Shown piece after piece: positions 1 to 5,935 of a DNA stretch of 5,935 bases. A program made the translations under genes and the position numbers. The stretch spans positions 1 through 5,935 of the forward strand of contig CAZYMF010000264.1 in assembly GCA_964648215.1 (NCBI GenBank), read 5' to 3'. Within the stretch, counting starts at the first letter, position 1; every line of letters begins with the position of its first letter. The notes beneath the pieces are model-generated. The model searched no databases, was not told where the DNA came from, and saw only the letters and a list, made by a program, of their open reading frames with translations. This DNA comes from CAZYMF01 sp964648215 (GTDB lineage: Bacteria > Desulfobacterota > Binatia > HRBIN30 > JACQVA1).

Positions 1-2633
1 CCGAGGCGCCGCACGGCGACGTCGCCCAGGAAACAGAGCATGGCGAGGGGAATCAGGATGATGTCCAGGTCGTAGCGGAGACGTTGCGTGCCCGTCCGAC
101 GCGCCAGGAGCTGGCGCACCGTCGGTGCAAACTTGCCCCCCGTTTGCGAGGCGATCTGCTGCAGCAGGAGAGTGTTCGGCTGCGTCGTCAAGAACTCCTC
201 CTGCGGCTCCTCGTCCTTCGCGGGAATCGATACCACCTGCGTGTTCTCGCTCACGTCGCTGCGCCCCTGCCGGCGCAGCACCGTGATCGGATATCGCCCT
301 CCCGGCACGGCGGGCAGGTCGACCTCGAACTGCCGCGGCGCGACCGGTGCCAGAGTGAGGTCCTCGGTCGAGGTTTCGGAGAGATGCAGGCGGGCGAAGA
401 GCACGCCTCCCCGGCGCGGGTCGAAGTCGGTGACCATGAGCGTGATCTTGCCGTTGCGCCGGTGGGCGGTGATGGCGTAGTCCCAGGGCGTCTGCTCGCG
501 CATGGCCCAGCGCACGATCTGCGACCAGAACTTGGCGTACGAGTTCCACCCGGGCCACGCCTCGGCGTCGTTCGACGGATCGGCGGTGAAGGCGGCGACG
601 CGGCCCAGGCCGTATTGCCAGGCGGCCAGGATCGGCTCGCGGTCGGCGCGGCCCGGAACGTAGACGAGCACGTCGGCGCGCGGCTTCGCCCGCGCGAAGG
701 CGTAGTCGTGCAGGGGTGGGAGATCGGCCTTGATCCCGCGCAGGATCTGGGCGCCCCTTGCGGCGATCGGGTAAAAGTCCTCCCCCGGCGCCGACGCCTG
801 CGCCATCGCCGCGGAGGTATCGCGCAGCATCAGCTGCGGCAGCGTCTCGACGTTCTCGACGTGGTAGAACTTGCCGCCGGTGCGTTCCGAGATGTCGTTC
901 AGCAACGAGAGGTTGACCACGTCGTCGCCGATGCGGATGGTGGTGACGCTGATCCCGGTCTGCGCCAGGCTGGCGATGAGCGGGTAGTGGTCGGCGGCGC
1001 TGCGGTTGGTGTCGCCGTCGGTGAGCAGGATGATGTGCCGGCGCGCGACGTGGGACTCGGAGAGCTGCGTGCTGGCCCAGTCCAGCGCGTCGTAGAAGTC
1101 GGTACCGCCATTTTCCTGCAGCCGTGGGATGAGGGCTTCCAGCCGCGCCCGGTTCTCGGAGAGCGGCTTGAGTGGTGCGATGGGCAGGGCCTGCGAATCG
1201 AAGGCGATCACGCCGACGCGGTCGCGGTCTTTCAGCTGTCCGATGACTGCCAGTGCCGCTGCCTTGGCGTAGTGCAGCTTGGAGCGGTTCGGATCGCGCT
1301 GCGGCAGGCTGCTGCCCGGCGCCGGCCGCGCCGCGTAGCCCATGCTATTGGAGCGGTCGATCAAGATCATCAAGGCGAGCGGGTCGCGCTCGCGCGGCGG
1401 TGAGCGCCGCGGCTCGAGCGTCACCGGCAGCATGCGCTCGAGCGGGCTCTGGCGAAAGCCGGGGTCGCCGAAGCTCTGCGCACCGCCGGCGAAGAGCAGG
1501 CCGCCGCCAAAGTCGCGCACGTAGCGCTCGAGGGCGCCGAGCTGCGAGTTGCTGAGGTCCTTGGCGACGACGTCCTCGGCGACGATGCAGTGGTACGCGA
1601 GCAATGCCTGGGCGTCCTTCGGGACATCGGAGGGGGGCTTGACGTCGACGGCCACTCCCTTGCTCTCCAGCGCGGTCGCCAGCGGCGACTTCCGGCTCGA
1701 GCTGAGCAGCAAGACGCGAGGTGGGCCGGCGACCATCACCGTGGCGTCGCGATAGTCGTTGCCCGACAAGCCGTCGCCGTCGGCGACCACCTGGGCGCGG
1801 AGACGGCGGCTGCCGGTTCCGTTCAGGCGATAGGGGATCTCCATCACGTTCAGCCCCTGCTGCAAGGTGATCGACTCGCTTCCGACCGCCTGCCCATCGA
1901 GGCCCAGCGTCAACGTTGCCGCACGCTCGCCGTGGCTGTTGCGAGCCACGATGCGGATCGGAAAGAGCGAGCCTTCGGCGACCAGGGGAGGTACGACCAG
2001 CTTGTCGACGGAGACGTCGACGACGCCGGCGTGCGGCGGCGCGGCGGTGAAGACGGAAGCTCGGGCCCGGAGCGCGGCGGCGAGCTTGGCGCGTGCCCTC
2101 CCGCGCGTTTCGTTGCCGTCGGAGATCAGCAGCAGGCGATGGGAGCTGTCGGGCGGCAGGAGGGCGAGGGCAGTGTCCAACCCCTGACCGATGTCGGTGG
2201 CGTTGCGCATCGGAGGCGGTGGCAGCGATGCGATTGGCGCCGGTGGTCCCGGAGGTCGGGCGACGCGGGCACCGCCGGCAAAGGTGACGATGCCGAGCTC
2301 GTCGCCGGGCGCCAGCGCCCCGGCGACGGCGTTGAGCCGGCGCAGGCTCCAGGCGCGGCCGTCGCCATCGATGCTCTCCGACATGTCGACCGCGGCGATC
2401 ACGGTCATGCGCGTCGCCGGCAGCGACACCGTCAGCGCCAGACCCGCCAGACCGAGGGCCAGAAAGGTCAGCGCCGCCGCACGCAGGCCCGCGGCGAGGC
2501 GCTCCGCCGGCGTGCGCGCGCTGCGCACGAGGAGCGGCACGGCGGCGAGCAGGAGCAGGAAGGCGGGCGCCGCGAAGAGCACGCCGACGCTTCCCAGATG
2601 CCAGAGTAGATAGGAGAGGCTCGCCTCTTTCAT
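1..2633 (-). CDS. Membrane-anchored double-VWA protein with GATase1-like fold (3' end outside window)
   Basis: The frame is open for 877 codons from ATG at 2633 to the left edge, with no stop, so the C-terminus is missing. Two hydrophobic segments (about residues 17-36 and 52-70) are followed by a first VWA domain (about 77-200) with MIDAS residues D83-S85-S87, T146 and D172. A beta-rich segment (about 205-300) follows, then a Rossmann/GATase1-like half (about 305-410, with a GGGLLFAGG stretch). A second VWA domain (about 418-610) has D426-S428-S430, T511 and D539. The end of the GATase1-like fold (about 655-715, GLGRVAAFTADPS and a Trp-rich stretch) comes next, and a last membrane helix lies near 857-873. 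The basic residues around the helices suggest the bulk is periplasmic. I know this layout from large VWA proteins of Planctomycetota, Myxococcota and Acidobacteriota, where the protein usually ends soon after the last helix; probably only a short tail is lost. The start overlaps the upstream stop and has a strong ribosome binding site. The role is inferred: partner of the MoxR ATPase, substrate unknown. Confidence 0.9.
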   Translation of the reverse strand, partial: MKEASLSYLLWHLGSVGVLFAAPAFLLLLAAVPLLVRSARTPAERLAAGLRAAALTFLALGLAGLALTVSLPATRMTVIAAVDMSESIDGDGRAWSLRRLNAVAGALAPGDELGIVTFAGGARVARPPGPPAPIASLPPPPMRNATDIGQGLDTALALLPPDSSHRLLLISDGNETRGRARAKLAAALRARASVFTAAPPHAGVVDVSVDKLVVPPLVAEGSLFPIRIVARNSHGERAATLTLGLDGQAVGSESITLQQGLNVMEIPYRLNGTGSRRLRAQVVADGDGLSGNDYRDATVMVAGPPRVLLLSSSRKSPLATALESKGVAVDVKPPSDVPKDAQALLAYHCIVAEDVVAKDLSNSQLGALERYVRDFGGGLLFAGGAQSFGDPGFRQSPLERMLPVTLEPRRSPPRERDPLALMILIDRSNSMGYAARPAPGSSLPQRDPNRSKLHYAKAAALAVIGQLKDRDRVGVIAFDSQALPIAPLKPLSENRARLEALIPRLQENGGTDFYDALDWASTQLSESHVARRHIILLTDGDTNRSAADHYPLIASLAQTGISVTTIRIGDDVVNLSLLNDISERTGGKFYHVENVETLPQLMLRDTSAAMAQASAPGEDFYPIAARGAQILRGIKADLPPLHDYAFARAKPRADVLVYVPGRADREPILAAWQYGLGRVAAFTADPSNDAEAWPGWNSYAKFWSQIVRWAMREQTPWDYAITAHRRNGKITLMVTDFDPRRGGVLFARLHLSETSTEDLTLAPVAPRQFEVDLPAVPGGRYPITVLRRQGRSDVSENTQVVSIPAKDEEPQEEFLTTQPNTLLLQQIASQTGGKFAPTVRQLLARRTGTQRLRYDLDIILIPLAMLCFLGDVAVRRL
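2630..2633 (-). other. ATGA stop/start overlap
   Basis: The TGA stop of the BatA-like gene (2632-2630) shares bases with the ATG start of the double-VWA gene (2633-2631), giving ATGA on the minus strand. This arrangement is typical of translational coupling and suggests the two membrane proteins are made in a linked ratio. Confidence 0.9.
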
Positions 2634-4480
2634 GCGAACCTCCGCCACGCGGCCCATTCCGCGAGCATCAATGCCGCCGCGATCGCGTAGAGCCACCAGC
2701 CGAGCTCGTGCCGCACCCGCAAGGGCTTGCTTGCGGCAGTGAGAGCCGGCGCTCCGGTCGATCCCTCGGAGGCGCGCCCGATGTCCGACTCGATGGGATC
2801 GAAGAAGTTGGCGATGACCTGACGCGACGTGCCGTCGGTGCTCACCGTGTAGACCCCCGCGTGCGTCGTCTCGATCCGCTGTGCCCCGGCGGGACGCGAC
2901 ACCGTGTGGCCGCCGGGATCGACGATCCGGGCCGGGAGGTCCGCGCGCAGGTCGTCGACATTGACGACGTCTCCGGTCGACACCACCGCCGGAGTCATCA
3001 TGTCCGGTGGCGCCAGCCAGTCGAGGAGATTGAGGAAGAAGACGACGAGGTTGACGTTGTCGTTGCTGAGCAGGTGCTCCGCCTCGAGGTCGAAGGCGAT
3101 GCAGGCGATGCGCCGGCCGTCGATCGCGGTGGTGAACGCGAGCGGGAACTCGCGCCCGCCGCTGCGCGACCACAGCAGGGGCTCGCTCCGCGGCGGCGGC
3201 TGGATGATGCGCGCCTTTTGCAACGGATACGGAGGCAGGGGCTGGATGCCGCGCAGGCTCGGATGCCGGTCGTTCCAGTCGACGATCTCGACCTGCGTGC
3301 TGTCGCCGACCACCGGGAACAGCGCCGTTCCCGCCGGCGGGTAGATGTAGAGCGCGCTCGTCGCCGGTGGGGACGGCGCATAACGGTTGAATATGACGAT
3401 GTCGAATCGGCTGGCCGCGGCCGGGTCGTACTCCTCGCGGCCGACTCGCTCCAGTCGCATCCCGGGAACCGCGCGCGCCAAGACGCGCAGATCGTCGATC
3501 AGGGACGACGCGGGTGACACCAGGAGAAGTCGCAGCTTGCGCGCGTCGTGAATCCAGCCGTAGGCGCGGTTGTCCGCCGCCAGTGCGTCGCCGACGTCGA
3601 TGCTGGCGGTCACGAGCCCGGGGTGCGAGAACTTCTTCACCAGAAAGGTGCGGGCGCCGCGCCCCGGGATGGTGAAGCCGGTGCGGGTCACGACTTGAGC
3701 GCCGAGAGCCACGGTGAGGACTCCGTGGCGCTCGCCGTAGGAGAAGTTGCGTATCAGAACGTACGCGCGGGCGCGCGCCGGCTCCTCGAACGGACCCTGG
3801 AAGATGTGCAGCGCGCTGATCGCGAGGTTGTCGCTGGCGGTTCCGAAAGCGAAACGCCGCACCGTGGCGCGATCCTTCGGATCGAGAGCGCTCAGCGGCA
3901 GGTCGGTGAAGAGCACCACCTCGGTGCGGTCCGGATCTCTCTCCCGCGCCCGCCGGGCGAGCGCCATTGCCGTGGCGATGTTGGTGCCGGTGTCCACTGC
4001 TGCCAGCGCCTGAATGGAGGCGATCAGGGCGGCGCGGTTGCGCGTGAAGTTGAGGACGATCTCCGGATGCGCGGCTGCGGAGATGAGCATGGCCTCGTCG
4101 TCGGTGCCGAAGCGGCGTACCAAGGCCTCGGCCCGCTCCTGCGCCTGTTGAAAACGCGTCTTTCCCCCTTCTTCGGCCTGCATGCTGGCCGAGGTGTCCA
4201 TGACCAGGACGTGCCGCTGGGCGCCGGTGCCAGGCACCGGCGTGCCCGAGAGGTAGGGGCGCGCGAGCCCGACGATCAGGGCGGCGAGAAGCGCCAGCTG
4301 CAGCAGGAAGAGCCAGTCGGGCTGAAAGCGGCGGAGCTGTACGGGATCCTCGGGAACCGACTGCCAGAGGAGCAATGACGGAACGTCGACCCGACGCCGC
4401 ACGCGCTCCCAGAGATAGAGCAGGACCAGCACGCCGATCAGGGCCGAAAAGAGCAGCGCGATGGGGTTCAGGAGGCCCAT
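2630..4480 (-). CDS. BatA-like membrane protein with VWA domain and Rossmann/GATase1-like region
   Basis: The protein has 616 residues. It opens with a BatA-type N-terminal region (aerotolerance regulator family): a helix at about residues 5-23, the basic cluster RVRRR at 26-30, the PSLLLW stretch, and a second helix at about 55-73. A VWA domain follows (about 90-215) with a complete MIDAS: D95-S97-S99, T166 within DTGTN, and D193 within FTD. A beta-rich segment (about 220-310) leads to a Rossmann-like region (about 316-490) that starts LRLLLVSPAS and ends in a Trp-containing helix. A last membrane helix (about 593-610) precedes a basic tail. By the positive-inside rule the large middle part is periplasmic. 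The frame stays open upstream to 4603, but that extension is Arg/Ser-rich and overlaps the DUF58 gene. I chose ATG 4480 because it gives the normal BatA N-terminus and has a purine-rich site upstream. It lies 25 bases after the DUF58 gene. Its likely role is as the anchored VWA partner of the MoxR system, by analogy with Bat proteins. The Rossmann/GATase1 assignment is less sure than the VWA. Confidence 0.92.
   Translation of the reverse strand: MGLLNPIALLFSALIGVLVLLYLWERVRRRVDVPSLLLWQSVPEDPVQLRRFQPDWLFLLQLALLAALIVGLARPYLSGTPVPGTGAQRHVLVMDTSASMQAEEGGKTRFQQAQERAEALVRRFGTDDEAMLISAAAHPEIVLNFTRNRAALIASIQALAAVDTGTNIATAMALARRARERDPDRTEVVLFTDLPLSALDPKDRATVRRFAFGTASDNLAISALHIFQGPFEEPARARAYVLIRNFSYGERHGVLTVALGAQVVTRTGFTIPGRGARTFLVKKFSHPGLVTASIDVGDALAADNRAYGWIHDARKLRLLLVSPASSLIDDLRVLARAVPGMRLERVGREEYDPAAASRFDIVIFNRYAPSPPATSALYIYPPAGTALFPVVGDSTQVEIVDWNDRHPSLRGIQPLPPYPLQKARIIQPPPRSEPLLWSRSGGREFPLAFTTAIDGRRIACIAFDLEAEHLLSNDNVNLVVFFLNLLDWLAPPDMMTPAVVSTGDVVNVDDLRADLPARIVDPGGHTVSRPAGAQRIETTHAGVYTVSTDGTSRQVIANFFDPIESDIGRASEGSTGAPALTAASKPLRVRHELGWWLYAIAAALMLAEWAAWRRFA
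2639..2643 (-). promoter_or_regulatory. Ribosome binding site of the double-VWA gene
   Basis: On the minus strand the sequence reads GGAGG, then five bases (TTCGC), then the ATG at 2633. This is a near-ideal Shine-Dalgarno match and spacing. It lies inside the last codons of the upstream BatA-like gene and decides the start of the downstream gene. Confidence 0.8.
4222..4242. repeat. 21-base near-perfect palindrome inside the BatA-like gene
   Basis: Arms of ten bases, CGCCGGTGCC and GGCACCGGCG, are exact reverse complements separated by a single A. As RNA it could fold into a hairpin of about eight pairs with a five-base loop. It codes for the Gly/Pro/Thr linker (about residues 79-87, TPVPGTGA) between the second membrane helix and the VWA domain, a place that would tolerate inserted sequence. 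Only one copy was seen in the window. It may be chance in GC-rich DNA or a copy of a dispersed palindromic element. Confidence 0.5.
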
Positions 4481-4492
4481 GGTCAGGCGATG

Positions 4493-4500
4493 CCCCCCTT
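4493..4500 (-). promoter_or_regulatory. Probable ribosome binding site of the BatA-like gene
   Basis: On the minus strand AAGGGGGG ends 12 bases before ATG 4480. It lies in the 25-base gap after the DUF58 stop, the only space between genes in the window. The spacing is longer than ideal, so the site is probable rather than certain, but it supports ATG 4480 over the upstream start at 4603. Confidence 0.5.
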
Positions 4501-4505
4501 GCGGC

Positions 4506-5444
4506 TCAACGGACCAACCCCATCTGCGGCAGCTGGCGGAAGAGGCAGTGCTCCAGACCCGCCGCCGTGTCGCACACGGCGAAGAAGGCAGAGTTGCCGG
4601 CACAGTACTCGCGCAGCTGCGCCAGGTGCTGCTCGAGCGCTTGCCGGTAAAGCGCCAGGTGCGAGGGACTCAAGCTGATCACTCGCTCGGCGCCGCTCTC
4701 GACGTCGCGCAGGCGGCCGCGGCGGAACAGCCCCGATGGGTCGCGCTCGCTGCTCCCGAGAAGCCGTAGCGCCGCCATCTCGAAGCGGCGGCTGGCGAGC
4801 CGTCGCATTGCGGTGCGCCATAGGTCGGGCTCGGTGAGGAAATCGGAGATGATGATGGCGAAACCGGGATTCCGGGTTCGCTGCAGGTACGCCTCCACCC
4901 CTTCGAGCAGGGCGGTGCCGCCGCGAGGCTCGACCGGGCGACAGAAGTCGGTGATGCGCTGGAACATCTGGGGGAGGCGGACCACCGGCGAGACGACGTG
5001 ACGCGCAGCGCCGTAGTCGCCGAGAAGGACCAGGCGCACGGGGTCGTTGTGGCGCGCCGCGATGTAGGCGAAGCTGAGAGCCAAACCGACTCCGAAGCGC
5101 AGCTTGGCGTCGACCTCCGGCTGACCCATGGAGGCGCTGGTGTCGAGGAGGATGTGAAGCGGCGCCTCACGCTCGGCGCGGAAGCGACGCACCAGGAGCT
5201 GGTCGAGCCGTGCATAGGCGTTCCAGTCGAGGAATCGCGGCTCGTCCCCCGGTCCGTAGGGCTTGTAGCTCTCGAGCTCGATGCCGGTCGGGTGGGTGAC
5301 GCGGGGCACCGGTGTGTTACCCGGGCGGCCGCCAAGGGCCCGCCGCACCGAGAGGCGCAAGCGGCCGAGGTTGCGCAGAAACGGCGGAGCGAGGATGTCG
5401 GAGATGACCGAGGAGACTCTACTCGTGGAGGCGTTGGGCGGCAT
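4506..5444 (-). CDS. DUF58 family protein (VWA-like, MoxR-associated)
   Basis: This 312-residue protein has the DUF58 signature: GIELESYKPYGPGDEPR at about residues 54-70, then FLDWNAYARLDQLLVRRF (71-88), directly before a VWA-like domain. The metal-site residues are present: D101-S103-S105 (LLDTSASMG), T177 (RGGTALLEG) and D201 (IIISDFL). No membrane helix is visible, so this is the short soluble form, unlike longer DUF58 proteins that carry two N-terminal helices. The start ATG at 5444 overlaps the MoxR gene by 26 bases. No other ATG, GTG or TTG precedes the conserved FLRNLGRLRLSVRRAL region, so this start is favoured although its ribosome binding site is weak. The C-terminal end holds cysteines at 281, 291 and 300 with no obvious binding motif. 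DUF58 genes sit next to moxR in many genomes (for example mxaS beside mxaR). The role, inferred from this, is as a cytoplasmic adaptor or partner of the ATPase. Confidence 0.93.
   Translation of the reverse strand: MPPNASTSRVSSVISDILAPPFLRNLGRLRLSVRRALGGRPGNTPVPRVTHPTGIELESYKPYGPGDEPRFLDWNAYARLDQLLVRRFRAEREAPLHILLDTSASMGQPEVDAKLRFGVGLALSFAYIAARHNDPVRLVLLGDYGAARHVVSPVVRLPQMFQRITDFCRPVEPRGGTALLEGVEAYLQRTRNPGFAIIISDFLTEPDLWRTAMRRLASRRFEMAALRLLGSSERDPSGLFRRGRLRDVESGAERVISLSPSHLALYRQALEQHLAQLREYCAGNSAFFAVCDTAAGLEHCLFRQLPQMGLVR
5419..5444 (-). other. 26-base overlap of the MoxR 3' end with the DUF58 5' end
   Basis: The MoxR gene ends with TAG at 5421-5419, while the DUF58 gene starts with ATG at 5444 in another frame. 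Ribosomes finishing MoxR pass the DUF58 start, which fits coupled translation and may offset the weak ribosome binding site (only GAG upstream). Confidence 0.75.
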
Positions 5445-5935
5445 GCACGATGCGCTCGATCAAAGCGCGCGGGTCGATCCCGTCGGCTTCGGCGGCGAAG
5501 TTCAACACTAGGCGGTGGTTGAGGGCGGGGACGGCCACCCGGTCGACGTCTTCGTAGGACACGTTCACGCGGCCGTCCAGCAGGGCGCGCACCTTGGCGC
5601 CGAGCAGAAGCGCCTGGCCGCCGCGGGGGCTGGAGCCGTAGTTGACGTAGCGGTCGATGTGATCGTCGGCGGGCAGCAGATGCGGTCCGGACGGGGCGAA
5701 CTTCGACTGGCTCGGGATGGTGGCGCGCACCAGGGCGGCGGCGTACTTCTCGATGTGAGGGGCGACGAGCACCTCGCGCACCAGCGATTTGAGGGTCTCG
5801 ATGTGCTCGGCGGCGCTGTCAGCGGCGAAGATCGGCCGAATCTCCGGAACCTCGTTCGTGGTCGTCGTGCCGATGATCTGCTGCAGCTCTCGCTGATCGG
5901 GGTAGGCGAGGCGCACCTTGAAGAAGAAGCGGTCG
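5419..5935 (-). CDS. MoxR-type AAA+ ATPase, C-terminal part (5' end outside window)
   Basis: The frame enters from the right edge and gives 171 residues, beginning DRFFFKVRLAYPDQREL. This matches the stretch of MoxR ATPases just after the arginine-finger region, so Walker A, Walker B and sensor 1 lie outside the window. The visible part is the end of the AAA+ core and the helical lid. It includes YGSSPRGGQALLLGAKVRAL (about residues 97-116 of the fragment), whose SPR arginine is the expected sensor 2, followed by DGRVNVSYEDVDRVAVPAL and HRLVLNF, both typical of MoxR. A GTG at 5916 could be taken as a start, but it lies within conserved sequence and the frame is open beyond it, so this is an edge-cut gene and not a short one. 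MoxR ATPases use ATP to remodel or activate client proteins with VWA partners. Three such partners follow directly here. Confidence 0.93.
   Translation of the reverse strand, partial: DRFFFKVRLAYPDQRELQQIIGTTTTNEVPEIRPIFAADSAAEHIETLKSLVREVLVAPHIEKYAAALVRATIPSQSKFAPSGPHLLPADDHIDRYVNYGSSPRGGQALLLGAKVRALLDGRVNVSYEDVDRVAVPALNHRLVLNFAAEADGIDPRALIERIVHAAQRLHE

Noticed and set aside
84..1403. Plus-strand open frame of 439 codons
   Set aside because: It is antisense to the double-VWA gene. Its product is Arg/Gly/Val/Asp-rich with no recognisable domain, as expected from the opposite strand of GC-rich codons, whereas the minus strand gives clear VWA motifs.
1421..1627. Short minus-strand frames within the left-end gene (also 899-1111 and 2126-2368)
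   Set aside because: They are in different frames from the VWA-coding one and give Ser/Thr/Arg/Pro-rich products with no motif; they are frame shadows.
1590..2609. Plus-strand open frame of 339 codons
   Set aside because: It lies opposite the first VWA domain and membrane helices of the left-end gene. Its product is low-complexity Gln/Arg/Gly/Ala with no family features.
2708..4378. Two plus-strand open frames (2708-3517 and 3548-4378)
   Set aside because: Both are antisense to the BatA-like gene, with Arg/Val/Asp/Gly-rich products and no motif. The minus-strand reading explains the region fully.
4481..4603. Upstream start at 4603 for the BatA-like gene, adding 41 residues
   Set aside because: The extension is Arg/Ser/Pro-rich, lies mostly within the DUF58 gene and precedes a standard BatA N-terminus. 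ATG 4480 with its upstream purine-rich site fits better.
5419..5916. MoxR fragment as a complete short gene starting at GTG 5916
   Set aside because: The conserved DRFFFK sequence continues in frame to the window edge, so the gene is cut by the window and not a 165-residue protein.

Overview
The window is GC-rich, roughly two thirds G+C by eye. It holds one tightly packed gene block read entirely from the minus strand, so the operon runs from the right end of the window to the left. No RNA gene, insertion sequence, CRISPR array or promoter is visible. The only gap between genes is 25 bases, and both ends of the block lie outside the window. The base composition and gene set suit a high-GC Gram-negative bacterium such as Acidobacteriota, Myxococcota/other former Deltaproteobacteria, Planctomycetota or Binatota-like lineages. 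The sequence alone does not decide between them.

In transcription order there are four genes. (1) 5935-5419 is the C-terminal part of a MoxR-type AAA+ ATPase, cut by the window edge. (2) 5444-4506 is a 312-residue DUF58 protein with a VWA-like fold. (3) 4480-2630 is a 616-residue membrane-anchored BatA-like protein with one VWA domain and a C-terminal Rossmann/GATase1-like region. (4) 2633 to beyond 1 is an open frame of at least 877 codons. It encodes a larger membrane-anchored protein with two VWA domains, the second apparently inserted into a GATase1-like fold. Its stop codon is off the left edge.

Genes 1/2 overlap by 26 bases and genes 3/4 overlap as ATGA. The block therefore looks like one translationally coupled unit. 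Known MoxR-VWA systems (RavA-ViaA, the Bat operons, the mxaR-S-A-C-K-L methanol dehydrogenase maturation genes) pair a cytoplasmic AAA+ ATPase with metal-binding VWA proteins as a chaperone- or maturation-like machine. By analogy, the MoxR and DUF58 proteins would work in the cytoplasm, and the two anchored proteins would present their VWA and Rossmann-like domains on the periplasmic side. The substrate cannot be told from this window.

The most informative points are these. The large gene at the left end is easy to miss because it has no stop in the window and is covered by long antisense frames. Genes 3 and 4 share a domain order and recognisable sequence, so they look like tandem paralogues, one of which gained a second VWA domain. 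All four VWA-like domains keep complete metal-site (MIDAS) residues. A 21-base near-palindrome sits in the linker-coding part of gene 3. The general operon type is known; nothing here clearly amounts to an undescribed system.
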